A stretch of 64,000 nucleotides of DNA from Phascolarctos cinereus (taxonomy: Eukaryota; Chordata; Mammalia; Diprotodontia; Phascolarctidae), in contig NW_018343964.1 in NCBI RefSeq assembly GCF_002099425.1, positions 3,811,001 through 3,875,000 on the forward strand. Direction: 5' to 3'. The notes beneath the pieces were generated by a model. The model saw nothing but the letters and a program-made list of their open reading frames with translations, did no database searches and had not been told where the DNA came from. Positions 1 through 12,412 of this stretch are shown here, one piece after another (positions within the stretch are counted from its first letter, which is position 1; each line of letters begins with the position of its first letter). The position numbers and the translations under genes were made by a program.

Positions 1-160
1 AGGTACCTTAGCATAGTACAAAGCACATTAAACTTGGAGTGAGAAGAAGTGAGTTCCAGTTTCAGCCAAGTCATTAACCAGCTGTGTGATGCTGGGCAAA
101 TCATTTAACTACTCTGGGCTTTAGTTTTTTCGTATGCAAAGTAGAGATCATTGACCCTCA
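1..160 (+). mobile_element. MIR-type SINE (left part cut by window edge)
   Basis: 'gtgatgctgggcaaatcatt' box and 'tctgggctttagttttttcg'. Confidence 0.7.
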
Positions 161-164
161 GAGT

Positions 165-395
165 TGTCATCTGGTCTAACCAGTACTTGAATAGGAATCC
201 TCTTTAAAATATTCCTAACAACTGTTCATCTGATTTCAGCTTGAAGACGTCCAATGATGAATGACCTCCTACAGAATCCCATTCCACAAGGTTAGGAAGG
301 TCCACCTTATTTAAGTTTGTGGAACGGCCAATGTGAAACAGCTCTCCTCTTAAAGAGAAACCTTTATTTTGACTCCCTATTATAGTTCTTAACTC
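165..395 (-). mobile_element. L3/CR1 LINE 3' end
   Basis: On the minus strand this matches the L3/CR1 3' end: 'ccttcctaaccttgtggaat' for the 'cttcctaacaattagagc' box and 'ctggttagaccagatgacaa' for the terminal 'ggactagatgacct' phrase. A MIR-type SINE abuts it on the left. Confidence 0.6.
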
Positions 396-1199
396 TGCAG
401 CGTGCATCCTCCCCCGCCTCCTTCTTCAACTCTTCCTCCACCTTCTTTTCTTAATTTTTCCCTAGAGCAAGTTTCTGCAGTAAATTTCTAGACACCAACC
501 TCTTTTCTGAGTTTTCCCTTCTAATAAATCTCTAATTTAGCTCTTATTTTCTGAGCTGCTTAACTTGTTAACTGACCCTTTTTATAAGAGAAGTCATTCT
601 TAACAAGCTCAACTCATTTCAATTAACTCCTGCCTCTCAAGCTGGGGAATAATTTTACAAGTTAGCTTTGTAAAGTTCCAGGTTTAATACGACACCGAAC
701 AAGATATATACATATGAAATCAATCATTTTAACAATCACATTTATTTTCTTTTTTCTGTTTCCTATTTTTGACAATTCAGAGTTTATTTATTATTTCAAC
801 AATTAGATTTCTTATTTTTATAGATAGATTGTTTCACTTACTCAGACTTCACCACATCCACATCAATCCAAAGAAGTTGATCAATGCAGCCAGTTCAATG
901 AGAAAGTCATTGTAAACTAGTTATATTGTAAAACAAAAACAGAAGATTTACTGATTTCTTGCCCCCTTCTACTTTTTAATCCACTTTTCCATCAATTTTT
1001 TGGGGGGAGGGTGGTTCATATAGACCCAATCTCAAAGAACCCAGAAAATCCAAGAAGGCATGAGTGCTAGCCATAGTGGTAAAGATCTGGAAAAATAATC
1101 TTAGATTTCATCAAGCTCTTGATGGTCTCTGAGCAAGATCAACACTAAATGCATGAAATCTTACATTCCTGTGAGCTCAGCTCCTAATTATAGGCCTCT

Positions 1200-1765
1200 C
1201 ATTCAATTTTATTTCAATCAACAAGCAGTTGTTAAGATCCTACCATGTGCTAAACACCACATTAGGCCCCACAGACACAAAGATTTACTGACCTCTAGTA
1301 ACTTACTTTCTATTGTGTCAACAGACATAGATTTTTAAAAATACCAAATGCAGACAACGTCAATGCCAGTTAATTTTGGAGTGGAGAGAGAGTGCTAGTA
1401 AGTTAGAGGAGGGAATCAGGAAAGGCCTTGTATTGGTGATGACATGTGAACTGAACTTAGAAGGGGGCTGGGAATTCTAAAAGAGAGAAGGGGAAAAGAA
1501 GGAGAACATTCCAAGCATGGGGTACATACAGTCTGTGCAAAGATAGGGAAAGAGGAGATGGAATGTTATATATGGGGAAGAGAAATGTAGGTCAGTTTAG
1601 CTAGAACAGCAGTGGCATGGGGGAAGGGAGAGGGTAACATGAAATCAGACTAGAAAGATAGGTTGGAACAAGATTATGAAGGGCATTAAATGCCAAGCAG
1701 AAGACTATGTATTTGATTTCAGAAGCATTGGGAGGCTACTTAAGCTTCTTTAGTAAGGAATAATT
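1200..1765 (-). mobile_element. L2 LINE, 3' part
   Basis: Plus-strand text starts with the reversed L2 tail (aagatcctaccatgtgctaa) and runs left to right into 'gaacattccaagcatggggt' and 'gattatgaagggcattaaat', the reverse of the C-terminal L2 coding region. It lies in OPN3 intron 1. Confidence 0.8.
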
Positions 1766-2604
1766 AAAAATATGCAACAATGAAATGGAATTAATGGAAT
1801 TAAGAAAAATGGGTCATGTTAAATGTTATTTTTTATAACAGATTGTGTGAGTTACCAATTAAGTATCAACAAAGACAGCAAATGGAATAATAAAAGCAAC
1901 TTCTCACTCATCTCTAATTAATTATATAAAAAGTTTTTAAAGACTACAAAATGTTTTTCTTCTCTTTTTAGAGCACATTTGTAATTTAAAAAACAAAAAC
2001 AAGCCATCAGTTCCCAAAAGAAACTGCAGATTGTGCAAAGATCCTAAGATGGGAGGAGGTAGGTGGGATCAATCAGCTAATCAACAATAAATTAAGAAAA
2101 TCAATAAAGTAAAATTCAAGGATAATCAGGATGCCATTGTTCAATGCTGATGGTACAAGGTATGTCAATGGAATGAAGCTTCTTTAATGTACCCCAAAGC
2201 TTATGTTTGGTATTATTATGACTCCAAATGGTGCAATAGCTTCTATGGGTCATCATATGACTTGGTGATTGGTGATACCTGGGGTAGAGTTGTAAAGGAA
2301 ATCGAATGCTTTCATAAAGGGAAGAAGACCCAGGATAAGCTGAGTGAAGATAGAAGGAAACACTAAAATCAAGATAAGGAGAGAGACTGAGAATATAGGG
2401 GTCTCGAACAATAGATAAGTGCTCAGAATCAAAGAAATGGAGTACTCAGGATTTTTATTAACTAAGTCTTGGGGACATCAATTGAAAGGAGTATGGTTTT
2501 AAACTGAGATTGTGAGGCTTTAATCTATCGCCAAGAAAGGAAAGGGCCTGCCTAGTTTCTCCATTGAGAAATTGAGAGAAAGGAAGTGCAAATTGGGCCT
2601 GGCT

Positions 2605-3630
2605 TTGGAAGTAGGATTTATTAAATATCTATGATGTGCCAAGCACTGTGCTAGGCTGGGGACATAGATACAAAAGTGAAGTAATCTTTGTATTTAAAGA
2701 GCTTATAATCCAGCTGGGGGAGATAATGTATATAAATTGGTACATAGAAAATTGACCAAAAAAAAATGAAGTAATTTTGGGTGCAGTTGAGGAGTAGGGG
2801 GAAGGATAGAGAGGAGCTTCTTTAAGAAAGCTGGCCTAGAAGGAAATTAGAGACTCTAAGAGGCAGAGCTGAGGAAGGAGTACATTCCAGGTATGGAGAA
2901 TTGGCAATCAATAAATATTTCAATCAATCAATCAATAAACATTTTTTAAGCTCCTCCTATGTGCTAGGCACTGCGTTAAGCACAAGTGAATGGAGACAGA
3001 GATTAGAGTGTTGTGTATGAGGAACGGTGAGAAGGCCATTTTGGCTGGATTTTATTGTGAAATGGGCTAATGTAAAATAAGGCTGAAAAAGTAGGTTGTT
3101 ACCAGGTCGTGAGAAGCTTTAAATGCCAGAGGAATTTTTATTTAATCTTTGAAGTCATAAGGAGCCACTGGAATTCTTTGAGTAGGGGAATGACATCATA
3201 AGATCTATGCTTTTAGGAATATCACTTTGGTAGCTGTGAATTGCAGATGAACTGAACTGGGGCGATACCCAAGGCAAGGAAAACAATTTTCTTACTAGTT
3301 CAATAGTCCAAAAAAGAGTGAAGAGGCACTGTATTGAGACAGTGGTTATGTGAGGGAGAGAAGGGGATTTATTCGAGAGATGCTGTATAGGTAGAAAAAG
3401 AAAAATTTGGGCTGTCAATCAGGCATGAGTGAGAGTGAGCAGTCAGGGGTTACAAACCTAGATGACCAGAGGAAAGAGAAATGGAAAAGTTCGGAAGTTG
3501 GGAGAGTTTGGAGGGAGAGCTAATGAGTTCTGTTTTAGATAGGTCTGAGATTCCTATGAGATGTCTAGTTCAAAAATGTCGAAAGGCAGTGAAACAAAGA
3601 GAAAAAGGAAAAAGTTCAGGGTAGCACCAC
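2605..3630 (-). mobile_element. L2 LINE, 3' part, with a nested L2 tail
   Basis: Reversed L2 from the tail (ctatgatgtgccaagcactg) through 'aggaatatcactttggtagc' to 'gagttctgttttagataggt', which is the KLNxSKTE region. At 2898-2985 a second L2 3' end (caatcaatcaataaacattt, cctatgtgctaggcactgc) is inserted into the first. Confidence 0.85.
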
Positions 3631-3754
3631 TGTCATTGGGTGGGAGGGAAGGAAGGAAGTGAGAGAAATGATTATTTTTCTCTTCTACTAATAACCAATT
3701 AATGTCTGGGGATCCGTGGTTTTTCCCCTTTCTATTTCCTAGTTCTCTACTAGG

Positions 3755-3852
3755 ACAAAGCAGCTAATAAATGTCCAGGGTCACATTTGAACTCAAGTCT
3801 TCCTGACTCCAGGACCAGTGCTCTATCCACTGTGCCACTCCTAGGTGCCTCT
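3755..3852 (-). mobile_element. Partial SINE
   Basis: Reverse head only: 'tttgaactcaagtcttcctg', 'agtgctctatccactgtgcc'. Confidence 0.8.
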
Positions 3853-4289
3853 CTGGGATCAGAGGGCAAAGCATGAAGAATACAAGACCACACCATCACA
3901 CAGAGTACCATGTTAGGTGCTGGAGAGATTCAAAGTTTAAATAAGAAATTGTTGTAGTCCTTAAATAATTGACAGCCTAGGAATGAGAAAATATCAACCC
4001 AGAGAGCTTCCTCAATATTTAAAGGATCTGTAATCTCATCCCTGTGGATATTGCTGTCACCAGCACAGACTGCAATTCCTCTACACCTTGGTAGATAATC
4101 TTTGAGAGTGTCTGTGATCAAAAAAATGTATCATGGCAGCAGCCTGGTGATGAGACTCTGAATTTAGGTTGATTGGTCGTACAGCCGATTACTAGGCCTT
4201 TTCTGGAAACTTTTCCAGGTTGGAATTATCTGAGTTTTGCTGACATAGCTTTTAAGACTTTGGGAGAACTCTACGCCACCCTGAGGCAT

Positions 4290-6005
4290 TACAGTGTGAT
4301 TTTGGTGGATTTATAGCCTAGTAGGGGGACAAAACACCAACCAAGAAAGTTATCATCTACAATGAGACAGAAGCACATTGGGAAGTTACAAAACAAAGTG
4401 GCATATGAGATCTGAGTGGGGAAAAGTCATCCCCAACTGGAGGCATAATTGAGGGCTCCCTGGAAGAGGTAACATTTACATTTGGCTTTAGAGCCAAATT
4501 TAATGGGTAAAAAAGAAGATGGATGTCAGCCTAAGTATAGGGACCAGTGTCAGTAAAGGGATATTAGGTAGATAGGAAAGAAAGGACAAGAGAAGGCTTG
4601 TTTTAAAACTTAGTAGACAAGAACAAGTTTGCAGGCAGATAGGAAGACATCAATGGCAAGTGAAACTTTGAAGATGCATACATGAGAAGGATGGAACAAA
4701 TCCTGAAGAAAGCTGAAGGAATGGGAGGATGTAGTAGTTAGAGGAATTAGTCTTTGGGAGTAAGTAGGTATATCTCTTCTTTAGTACTTGGAGGAAAGGA
4801 GGGGCAATGATAATGAGAAGTTTGGAGGAACAAAGAGGAACTACAGGGAATTCACAATGAATGCTCTTGATTTAAGTAGTAGATTACATAATCAGCTGTA
4901 AGTAGAGTTGTGAGCAAAGGAGAAAAGAAAATATTTGGTGTAGTTACTTTGAGGGAATGAGATAGGGAAAAGCTGCAGGCACTGTAGAAAGACTCAAGGA
5001 AGCAACAAGGAAGCACAACTAAGCTTATTTATCATTGACTTAAGGTGAGTGAAATCAATTTAATTTCATTACTTTCTCTAGTAAAACTCATCAGCCCTAG
5101 AATTAAGAGTGGAGAAATTAAATGGTGGGAGTTACCCAGAGATTAGAATTTACAAGTGGATAACAGAAGGTTAAGATATTCTAGGATAGAAGCTAGTGAA
5201 ACATTGATGTTTCATGGCCTCCAAGCTAAGTATGTATATAAGTGAAGCCAGTGGAAGTCAGGAAGATAGACTGGGAAGACAGGGACAGGTCAATGGACTG
5301 AAGATCACAAGGGCAAAATATAACTTAGATCTTGGAGGTAACACAATTCTGAGAGATAGTCAAGTCTAAGTTATGACTATTTTGGTGTGTGGCTGAAATA
5401 TGGTAGTGAAATGGAGGTCTTTGAAATTAAAAAGGTTGAGGAATTATGGGGTCACTTTGCCAGGGGGCTGTCAAAATGATTTGAAATTGCTATGGATGAT
5501 GGCATGGGATGGACTAGAGAATACTGTAAACCAGGCATTAAAGTCACCATAAAAATTAAGAGGATGATTAGAAGTTAGTAGATGACAATCACAAAGATGA
5601 GGAGGAGTTAGCATAAACAGATTGATGGACCTCAAGGAAGGACAGGTCATTGAAAGATAATGGTAGAAAAGAGATCTAGAAAACAAAATAAGAAACAAGA
5701 AGTGTGCTCAACACCCCTCATGGTCTTTGGAGTCATCCAGAATAGGAGAAGGGATGGCCACATGCATGTAATGGGGGTGATCAAATGGGACAGCCATAAA
5801 AACAAAGAGGTATAAAGAATATTTGTTGAAAAGTTCAAAGATGTACAGGAGTTTGTTAACATTAAAGTGGAAGTTCCAAATACAATAAGAGAGTAGGCTT
5901 AGTGATAGGTAAACATGGTTGGAATGGGAATAGGGAGGAAAAGGGGTGATATAAAAATAGTGGAAGAGGTATGATGGGCAAGCCCATAGTTGTACATGCA
6001 AAACT
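4290..6005 (-). mobile_element. Long L2 LINE, mostly endonuclease side
   Basis: Reversed L2-type text runs for 1.7 kb. On the minus strand at about 5550 a frame reads NFYGDFNAWF, the GDFN endonuclease motif of L2-like LINEs, embedded in serine/proline/leucine-rich sequence. Inner parts are rearranged or missing. It is non-coding today. Confidence 0.7.
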
Positions 6006-6061
6006 GAGATTAGGGAGTCAGTACAGCAGGAGGCTGTAGGGTGGCATGCCCTTCTTCATGA

Positions 6062-6435
6062 TGGCTAGGTGGTGCAGTGGATAGAGTGCAGTGGATAGAG
6101 GCCCTGGAGTGAGGAGGACAGTTTAAACTCCCTTTTCTGGTTATTAATCCCCTATAGGTATTATCTCCTCATGTTAGAATATAAGGGCATCTAGGTGTCA
6201 CAGCAGATAGAATGCTGGGCCTGGAGTCAGGAAGACTATCTTCCTGAGTTCAAATCTGGCCTCAGACACTTAGATGCTTTGTGATACCAGGCAAGTCCTG
6301 TGTTTGCCTCAATTTTCTCATGTGTAAAATGAGTTAGAGAAGGAAATGACAAACCAGTCCAGTACCTTTGCCAAGAAATCTCCAAATGGGGTCACGAAGA
6401 ATCAGATATAACTAATCAACTAAACAACAATAGAT
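6062..6435 (+). mobile_element. Two SINEs in tandem: partial head, then long-tailed copy
   Basis: The head 'gctaggtggtgcagtggata' at 6065, with an internal repeat of 'tgcagtggatagag', is cut after about 70 bp. A second copy starts at about 6185 ('gggcatctaggtgtcacagc') and runs to the RTE-type tail 'ccaaatggggtcacgaagaa' and 'ctaaacaacaata'. Confidence 0.9.
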
Positions 6436-7024
6436 CATTCATCCCAGAGTTCAAAATAGAATTCAAGATGGTGGTATTTTGGTAGGAATCCATGAAGTTC
6501 CTCCTGCGGTGTATTTTAACCTTTTCTTTCTCAGTGTCAGGAAGTATGCTATGGAAATAATATATGTACCTCTATACCTAGGACTTGGTGGAGGTGGAGC
6601 CCTATTGTAATAAAACTCACTTTTATGATATTAAATCTGATCCTAGCATTATCTGAGCCATGGTGTCTAGCTTACCAACCATTACCCTTTTGTAATATGA
6701 TTTCATTCTTGTGGGTCAGTAGCACAAAACATGATAGAATACCTCTGATCACATTAGAGAACACAAAAACTAGACTGTTTTTCATTTCTGTGTTTTATCA
6801 CAGTAGCAAATATAATAACATATTATCCATGCATTTGTGACTGGAACTCTTCTCTGGAGGAAAATTCAAGAGTGCATACAGTTGCAAACAATTATAAATG
6901 TAAGACAAAAGTAATTTCATGACATAGCAGTTTGTAGTTTATTGGGACATGATTTGCTTGTTAGTTGCAGACCTTTGCTAAAACCAATTATTTATGTTTC
7001 TTTTCACCTTTCTTCTAATTGCTT

Positions 7025-7265
7025 AAAAATAAGAGAAGACTAGGTGGCAGAGTGGACAGACCACTGGGCTTGGAATCAGGAAGGCTCAACTTCATGAGTT
7101 CAAATATGGCCTGACACTTACTGGTTGTGTGACCCTTGTCACTCAACCTCATTTGCTCATCTGTAAAAAGAGCTGGAGAAGAAAATGGCAAACCATTCTA
7201 GTATCTTTCCAAGAAAACCCCAAATGGGGTTACAAAGAGTTGGACAAGACTAAAAATTGACTGAC
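7025..7265 (+). mobile_element. Long-tailed SINE
   Basis: 'actaggtggcagagtggaca' to 'ccccaaatggggttacaaag' and 'agttggacaagactaaa'. Confidence 0.9.
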
Positions 7266-7704
7266 AAAGGGAGGACTTAAAATGATATTAGAAAACAAAA
7301 AAGTCATAAACATTATATTTTTTTAAAAATTAGTGTACCAATGCATAAATTAACAATTTGAAGATATTTGCATACTCCAAGTTGCAATATAACTTTTTAT
7401 TTCTTTGTATTTAAACACTTGAACTAAAAAAAACCCAGTACCTGATGAAAAAAAACAAAAACAAAAACAACAACAGTCTGGAAAGATGTTGAGGCCAGAC
7501 AATAAACTGCATTTCTGTTGTCCAAGGATCATGCTACCTAGTTTTGGAGAAGTGATTTGCAAGCTGATGAATTTTTCTTTCACATCATCACATGAAGACT
7601 ACTAAGTCACAGAAAGGTTGCAATCTGTATTAGTAGAGAGAGTTCTCACATCAATCAACTTATAGTTCCTTAAGGTACATTTATATCTATAGCCATAGAA
7701 ATAC

Positions 7705-7743
7705 AGACAGACAGACAGACACACACACACACACACACACACG
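7705..7743. repeat. (ACAG)n/(AC)n microsatellite
   Basis: ACAG units pass into a 16-mer or longer AC run. Confidence 0.95.
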
Positions 7744-7784
7744 CAACATCCATCTTGCCATATGAAAAGAAGGCATAGTATCAT

Positions 7785-9020
7785 TTCTGAATACTGAATA
7801 TTTGAAAAGAAGGCTTTTAGGTTGGTATGCTCTGGGTCTGATCTTGCCTCAAAGTAGGATAGTAGATCAAAATATCTCTAATGATCTTTTCCTGCTTTAT
7901 GAGAACTATGGATATGTCATTTTATTTGGACAATTTTTACTTGACTGGTCATTTCATTAAAAAAAAATACCCCAAAGTTTCCTCATTTCAGCAACTAGTA
8001 ATTGCAAATATATTGCAGCAAAAAGCTGTAAATCTGTGGAAGCAAAAGGTGAGGTGCCAGTCGGGCTGAAGAGCATGCTTGTGTAGAATTCACTAGGGCA
8101 TACTTTCCAGCAGTCATTATTCTTTGACCTTTAACATAGGCATGTTCAAGATAATAGGGAAGACCTCAGAAGGCATTGTCATGGATATAACTATCACTGA
8201 CTTTGTGACTCAGTGTTATCACTTCACAACTCTTTGGCATACCCTGTACCTTAAGGCCTTCAGAAATTTACAGTATAGCCCACTGGATCACCCAAAACAC
8301 AGTGGAACACAAACACAGAGGTAAGAGGACTTCCCAGGGCCATACTGCTCTTTCAAACAAAGGGCTCCCGGCTCTCTTACTCTACCTCCTGGCAACAAAG
8401 TCGACAGGGCCACATGTGGGGCAATTCAGGAGCAGCAGGCCAGAAGTCTGACTAGCTCTGCATTTAGAAACTAGCTAAAGGCAGCTTCAGAGAGGAAGAG
8501 AGAGGGAAGTGCTCTCATCAGGGCTACTGGCAACAGCTGCTGCCTTCCTGTCTGGCTTTGATGATTGCTGTAACAATTGCTTCCCACATCTGTTCATGGA
8601 CCTTGCCCTAAGCACACCAGACATACACAGGAGTTCCCTTTTCTGTCCACTACCTCACAATAAAAGGGTGATATCAGAGAGTAGCTATCTGAGTCTCCCT
8701 TTCAGTTAATAACCTTGCTGAAGTAGGAGAAACAAGGCAATTCTACATGCACTCAGACAAGTGCAATTCTATGTGCACTCAACTAGTGTTTATACCGAAT
8801 TGATTGGCTCTTGGAAAAAATTTGATTAGTCAATTTAGTTAAAATGGTCAATTTAATCATCTCACCTAAAACAATAATAATAAATCTCATTTATGAAGCA
8901 ACTGATACTTGCCAAAACCTTGTTACAACAGTCCTGCAAGTATATACATTATACACAGAATTCAGTATATGTGTACATACATATTTGTGTATATATTACA
9001 TGTATATGTGTATAAATATA
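7785..9020. other. OPN3 intron stretch with no recognised gene
   Basis: No convincing repeat or exon. The part 8400-8720 has a possible terminal-repeat feel (an 'aataaaaggg' signal), but no ends or flanking duplication can be defined. Confidence 0.4.
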
Positions 9021-9029
9021 TAGGTATAT

Positions 9030-9062
9030 TGTGTGTGTGTGTGGTGTGTGTGTGTGTGTGTA
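9030..9062. repeat. (TG)n microsatellite
   Basis: TG run with one break, preceded by TA/TG-rich sequence from 8940. Confidence 0.95.
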
Positions 9063-9349
9063 TCCTCTAATTTAAAGTTACAACCAGAATTGAGATATTT
9101 TGCTTAGGAACCCAGAAGATGGTCTTAGCTCTTCTGGATTAGAATGTAGCAGTCTGGATCCAGCATTTGTATACTTATTTATTCATTCATGTGTTGACTA
9201 TCTAGCCGGCAGCTTGAATAATGATAACATTGTACTAAGGACAACAGATTTTAAGCTGGAAGAGACTTTAGGGATCCCTCGTTTTATAAACGGGGAAACT
9301 CTAGACTTGCCTTGACTCTCAGGTCAGTGCCTTTTCTGCTCCATCATTC

Positions 9350-9592
9350 TGCAGTGGCCAGAATATTGGTGCTAGAGTCAAGAAGACCTGAATTATAATC
9401 CAGTCTGACACTAGCTGTGTGACCCTAAGCATGTCCCTTAACTTCAGTTTGTCTCAGTTTCCTCATCTGTGAAATGGCTACCATAATGACATCTACTTCC
9501 TAGGGTGGTTGTGAGGGCAAAATGAGATCATATCTGTAAAGTGCTTTGTAAACATTAAAGCACTATGTAAATGCTATTGTTGTTGTTGATCC
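9350..9592 (+). mobile_element. MIR-type SINE
   Basis: 'gctagctgtgtgaccctaagc'-like box, 'ctcagtttcctcatctgtga', and tail 'gtaaagtgctttgtaaacat', 'cactatgtaaatgctattgt'. Confidence 0.85.
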
Positions 9593-10034
9593 ACTTCTAG
9601 GTTTAAGCATTTTGTCTGACAGTGATTGTACTGTAGCACAAGACTGTCAACACTGTAGATATACCATGTTCCCCTTCCTTCTTCTACCCACCCTATTCTA
9701 CAAAGGAGGGGCACGGTTCATGAATTTTATCCCAAAGGCAGAAATCCTTAGCTACTGCTAAGAACTCTTTTAGTTCTACTGCCACCAGCAACTTGTCTGC
9801 AAAGACTTAGTTAAGTCCTTTACTTCCCTGCCTCGGTTTCCCTCTTCTCCCTCACCCTTGCCCCATTTAAATTTGGGCTAAGGTAGCAGTCAAAAGCTTG
9901 ATCCAAGTGCTCTTAAAAAACAGGGCAGGCTAAAGGTAAAACTGTTTTCACTATGTCTGATTCTAACCCTGAGGTGGTTAGCTGGGAGAAGGTTGGAGGA
10001 AGAAAGGAAGAAGTGTGGGAGTGCTAGGAGAGAT

Positions 10035-10305
10035 TAATAATAATGATAACAATAGTAATGACAGCTGACATTTATATAGGACTTACTATGTACTAAGCAT
10101 TGTGCTAAGTACTTTACACTATTATATCATTTGAGATTCATAACAACCCTTGGAGTTATATGCTCTTATAATCCCCATTTTACAGATGATGAAACTGAGG
10201 CAAACAGGTTAAATGCCTTGCCCAGGGTCACACAGCTAGCAAATGTCTGAAGTCGTATTTAAAGTCTTCCTGACTCTAGCCCCAGGGTGCCCCCTAGCTG
10301 CTTTA
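10035..10305 (-). mobile_element. MIR-type SINE, nearly full
   Basis: Reverse copy from 'aataataatgataacaatag' through 'cagatgatgaaactgaggca' and 'cccagggtcacacagctagc' to 'gtgccccctagctgc'. Confidence 0.9.
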
Positions 10306-10309
10306 GGAA

Positions 10310-11525
10310 GAATGTAAAGAAGGGAAGGTGATGGTGATTCATGAAGCCCTCCAATAAACAGCCCCTTGCTCACTTAATGACAACCACAGAGTTGGGGCCA
10401 GAAATGATCCAGTAATGGCATAGAAATGGTTGTGAAACTTCCATGGCTGCTAAAATGCTTCTAAGGCATCCATTTTGACAAACTTCATTCTTGGTACCCT
10501 GAGTGGGAAGCTACATCACTATTCCCTAAAAGTCTAAAGACAGCCGGACAGTTATTTTGAATTACTCTACAGAAGAAAGATTGACAGACTTGTGGGGATC
10601 TGTCTACATTTTACCAATCTCTCAAGTTTCAATTATTTGTATAAATTAAATTATTTAGTATTTATTAAAAAAAAACCCAGCCATCAATGATACATGTGAT
10701 TGAAGTCAATCTTATAATTAAAGTTATGAATTCCAAGACATTTCTTCAGCTAAATAAAAGTGTAATTACAGTGGCTAAGTACTAGAATTACTGTATATGT
10801 CTGAGCATTGGATACTAGTACATAAGAAAATAGTAGTTTTCCATTACTGTTACATTCATTGGTACTCTACATCCTGCAATGATAAAAGCAGCAGTGAATT
10901 ATCAACACTGCTTTAGAATATTAACACCTGTCCTGCAAGGTAGAAAATGGACTATAAAACCTGGAAATGCATATTTACTTTTCTCTTATCACACAAAAAT
11001 GCAATTCCCTTTCCAGGCTTAGTGAAATGATGCCTTCATTCATTCAAAATATAAAATCTCAATAGGATGTTTTTTTCTTTAAGGTTTACATGTAAAAAGA
11101 AATGTTCCACTGACATTCAAGTTCTCCTTCAAAGAGTCCACTGTTTGCACAGGACTGTTACCTGCACATCTGCATTGGGATCCTCTGATCTATTCACCTA
11201 ATTACTTTATAATTTCACTTCAGACTTTAATAATAGGAAACTGACACCGAAGAAAATAGAGCAAGAGTAGCCTACAATACAGCTGGCAATAAGAGATCTG
11301 AATGTAAGTGTCTGACTCCTAAAGAACCAATTGGAGGTTTTATAATTGTTAAAAAGGAAAAAAAGGCAATATGAATCCATCACCTGCTGTTTCAGTATTT
11401 CACCTCCAATTCTGGGGAAAGTACCATATGGGTTCATGCCCTCACCCCATCTTTTGTAGATAAAAATCACATCTAAAAAATCTCTTACATATTTACATCC
11501 GTCATTTTTTTTTCAAAGATGGAAA
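10310..11525. other. OPN3 intron stretch with no recognised gene
   Basis: Apparently single-copy, AT-rich sequence next to the OPN3 promoter. No exon signals or known repeats seen. Confidence 0.45.
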
Positions 11526-11529
11526 ACTG

Positions 11530-11945
11530 GATCTGTTAAATATTCTGGAGAAGGCAGGGGGCTGTGAGGGCAAAGAAATGAATTGATGAGTCTGCAGAGA
11601 CTGTTAAGAGAAGTTTACAGATAAGAGCCAGAGAGTCTGGGAGATGGGAATGAATGAAATATTGCTGCTTAGGATTAGGGCCATGGCAGGGAGAAATATG
11701 AACGAGGTCATGGTCAGCTGAAGGGTGGGAAATGAAGAGACTGGGTGAAACGAGGGCAAGCTGTTTGCAGTCATGAGGCCCGAGGTCAGATGAGGAAGGA
11801 AAACGACAGGACGAGTGACTCTGTGAGGGCAGTGAGAATGGGAGTGATGTGTGTGTGGCTAAGTACGTGAGGAGGGAAAAGCGAATGGTTTGACAGGTAG
11901 AGACAAGGAGATGGTCCAAAGGGAGGGAAGGGGGAGTTTGTAATA
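11530..11945 (-). mobile_element. Possible L2 LINE fragment next to OPN3 exon 1
   Basis: The plus strand is G/A-rich (gtcatgaggcccgaggtcag) and the minus strand reads serine/leucine/proline-rich, like the L2 region between endonuclease and polymerase. The match is weaker than elsewhere. It lies within 40 bp of the OPN3 splice donor. Confidence 0.35.
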
Positions 11946-11982
11946 GAAAAAAGGAGTGTTTTCTCCTTTCATCCCAACTCAC

Positions 11983-12379
11983 CGAAGAGGCTGTTGCTAA
12001 ACCCGTCCCATGCGCAGCCCACTGTGTCCCAGACCCAGCCGCTCCTGAGGCAGGACACGAAGGTAAAGGTGACTCCAAAGAGGGACACAAGCAGGTCACT
12101 GAAACTGATATTCACCAAGAGGAGGTGGGTCGGGGTGCGGAGCCGCTGGAACTTATAGTAAAGGACGAGCACCAGCAAGTTGTTGCACAAACCCAGCAGC
12201 CCGATGGTGGCGATCAGCAGCGCTAGCAGCTCGTAAGTCCCGGGACTGAAAAGGGGCGCTGGACGAGGGCTCCCCTCCGGCCCGGGCTCCCCTGCAGCCC
12301 CAGTGCCTCCGGCTCCGCCTGCTCGGCCACTGCCCCAGTAGCCGCCACCGCCGTCGTCGCTACTGTTGCCTGAGTACAT
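11983..12379 (-). CDS. OPN3: OPN3 (encephalopsin/panopsin), coding exon 1
   Basis: First coding exon of opsin 3, a seven-helix, retinal-binding G-protein-coupled receptor of the plasma membrane found in brain, skin and other tissues. The 132 complete codons plus one base follow human OPN3 closely from residue 41 on ([49 protein letters not shown]). The glycine-rich N-tail (residues 8-39) is longer and unlike the human one and holds an N-glycosylation site at Asn5 (NSS). Helix 1 is about 51-76 and helix 2 about 85-107 with Asp95 as the conserved helix-2 acid. Cys122 is the usual disulfide cysteine at the start of helix 3. A cysteine (65) precedes the helix-1 Asn66 where human has glycine. The start ATG has G at -3. 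The exon ends after SLF plus one base at a gtgagt donor, the same place and phase as human, where the next exon restores Gly. The retinal-binding Lys lies in exons outside the window. Confidence 0.97.
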
Positions 12380-12412
12380 GGCTAGGAAGCAGGCTGCCCC
12401 GGGAGCAAGCGC

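Larger units (their letters stand above)
1..11982 (-). other. OPN3: OPN3 intron 1 (partial)
   Basis: Everything left of the exon 1 donor (gtgagt, read on the minus strand at 11982) is OPN3 intron 1. No acceptor or second OPN3 exon (human exon 2 begins with the helix-3 sequence after SLFG) is seen, so the intron exceeds 12 kb, as in human. Its content is mostly L2, SINE and MIR repeats listed separately. In human the intronless CHML gene sits inside OPN3, but no long minus-strand reading frame of that size (about 650 codons) exists here. Confidence 0.9.

Noticed and set aside
8400-8720. Possible retroviral LTR
   Set aside because: There is an aataaa-type signal, but no TG...CA ends, flanking duplication or family match could be found.
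11536-12099. 187-codon minus-strand open frame overlapping OPN3 exon 1
   Set aside because: It is a different frame from OPN3, runs across the exon 1 donor into serine/leucine-rich L2-like intron sequence, and has no homology as a protein.
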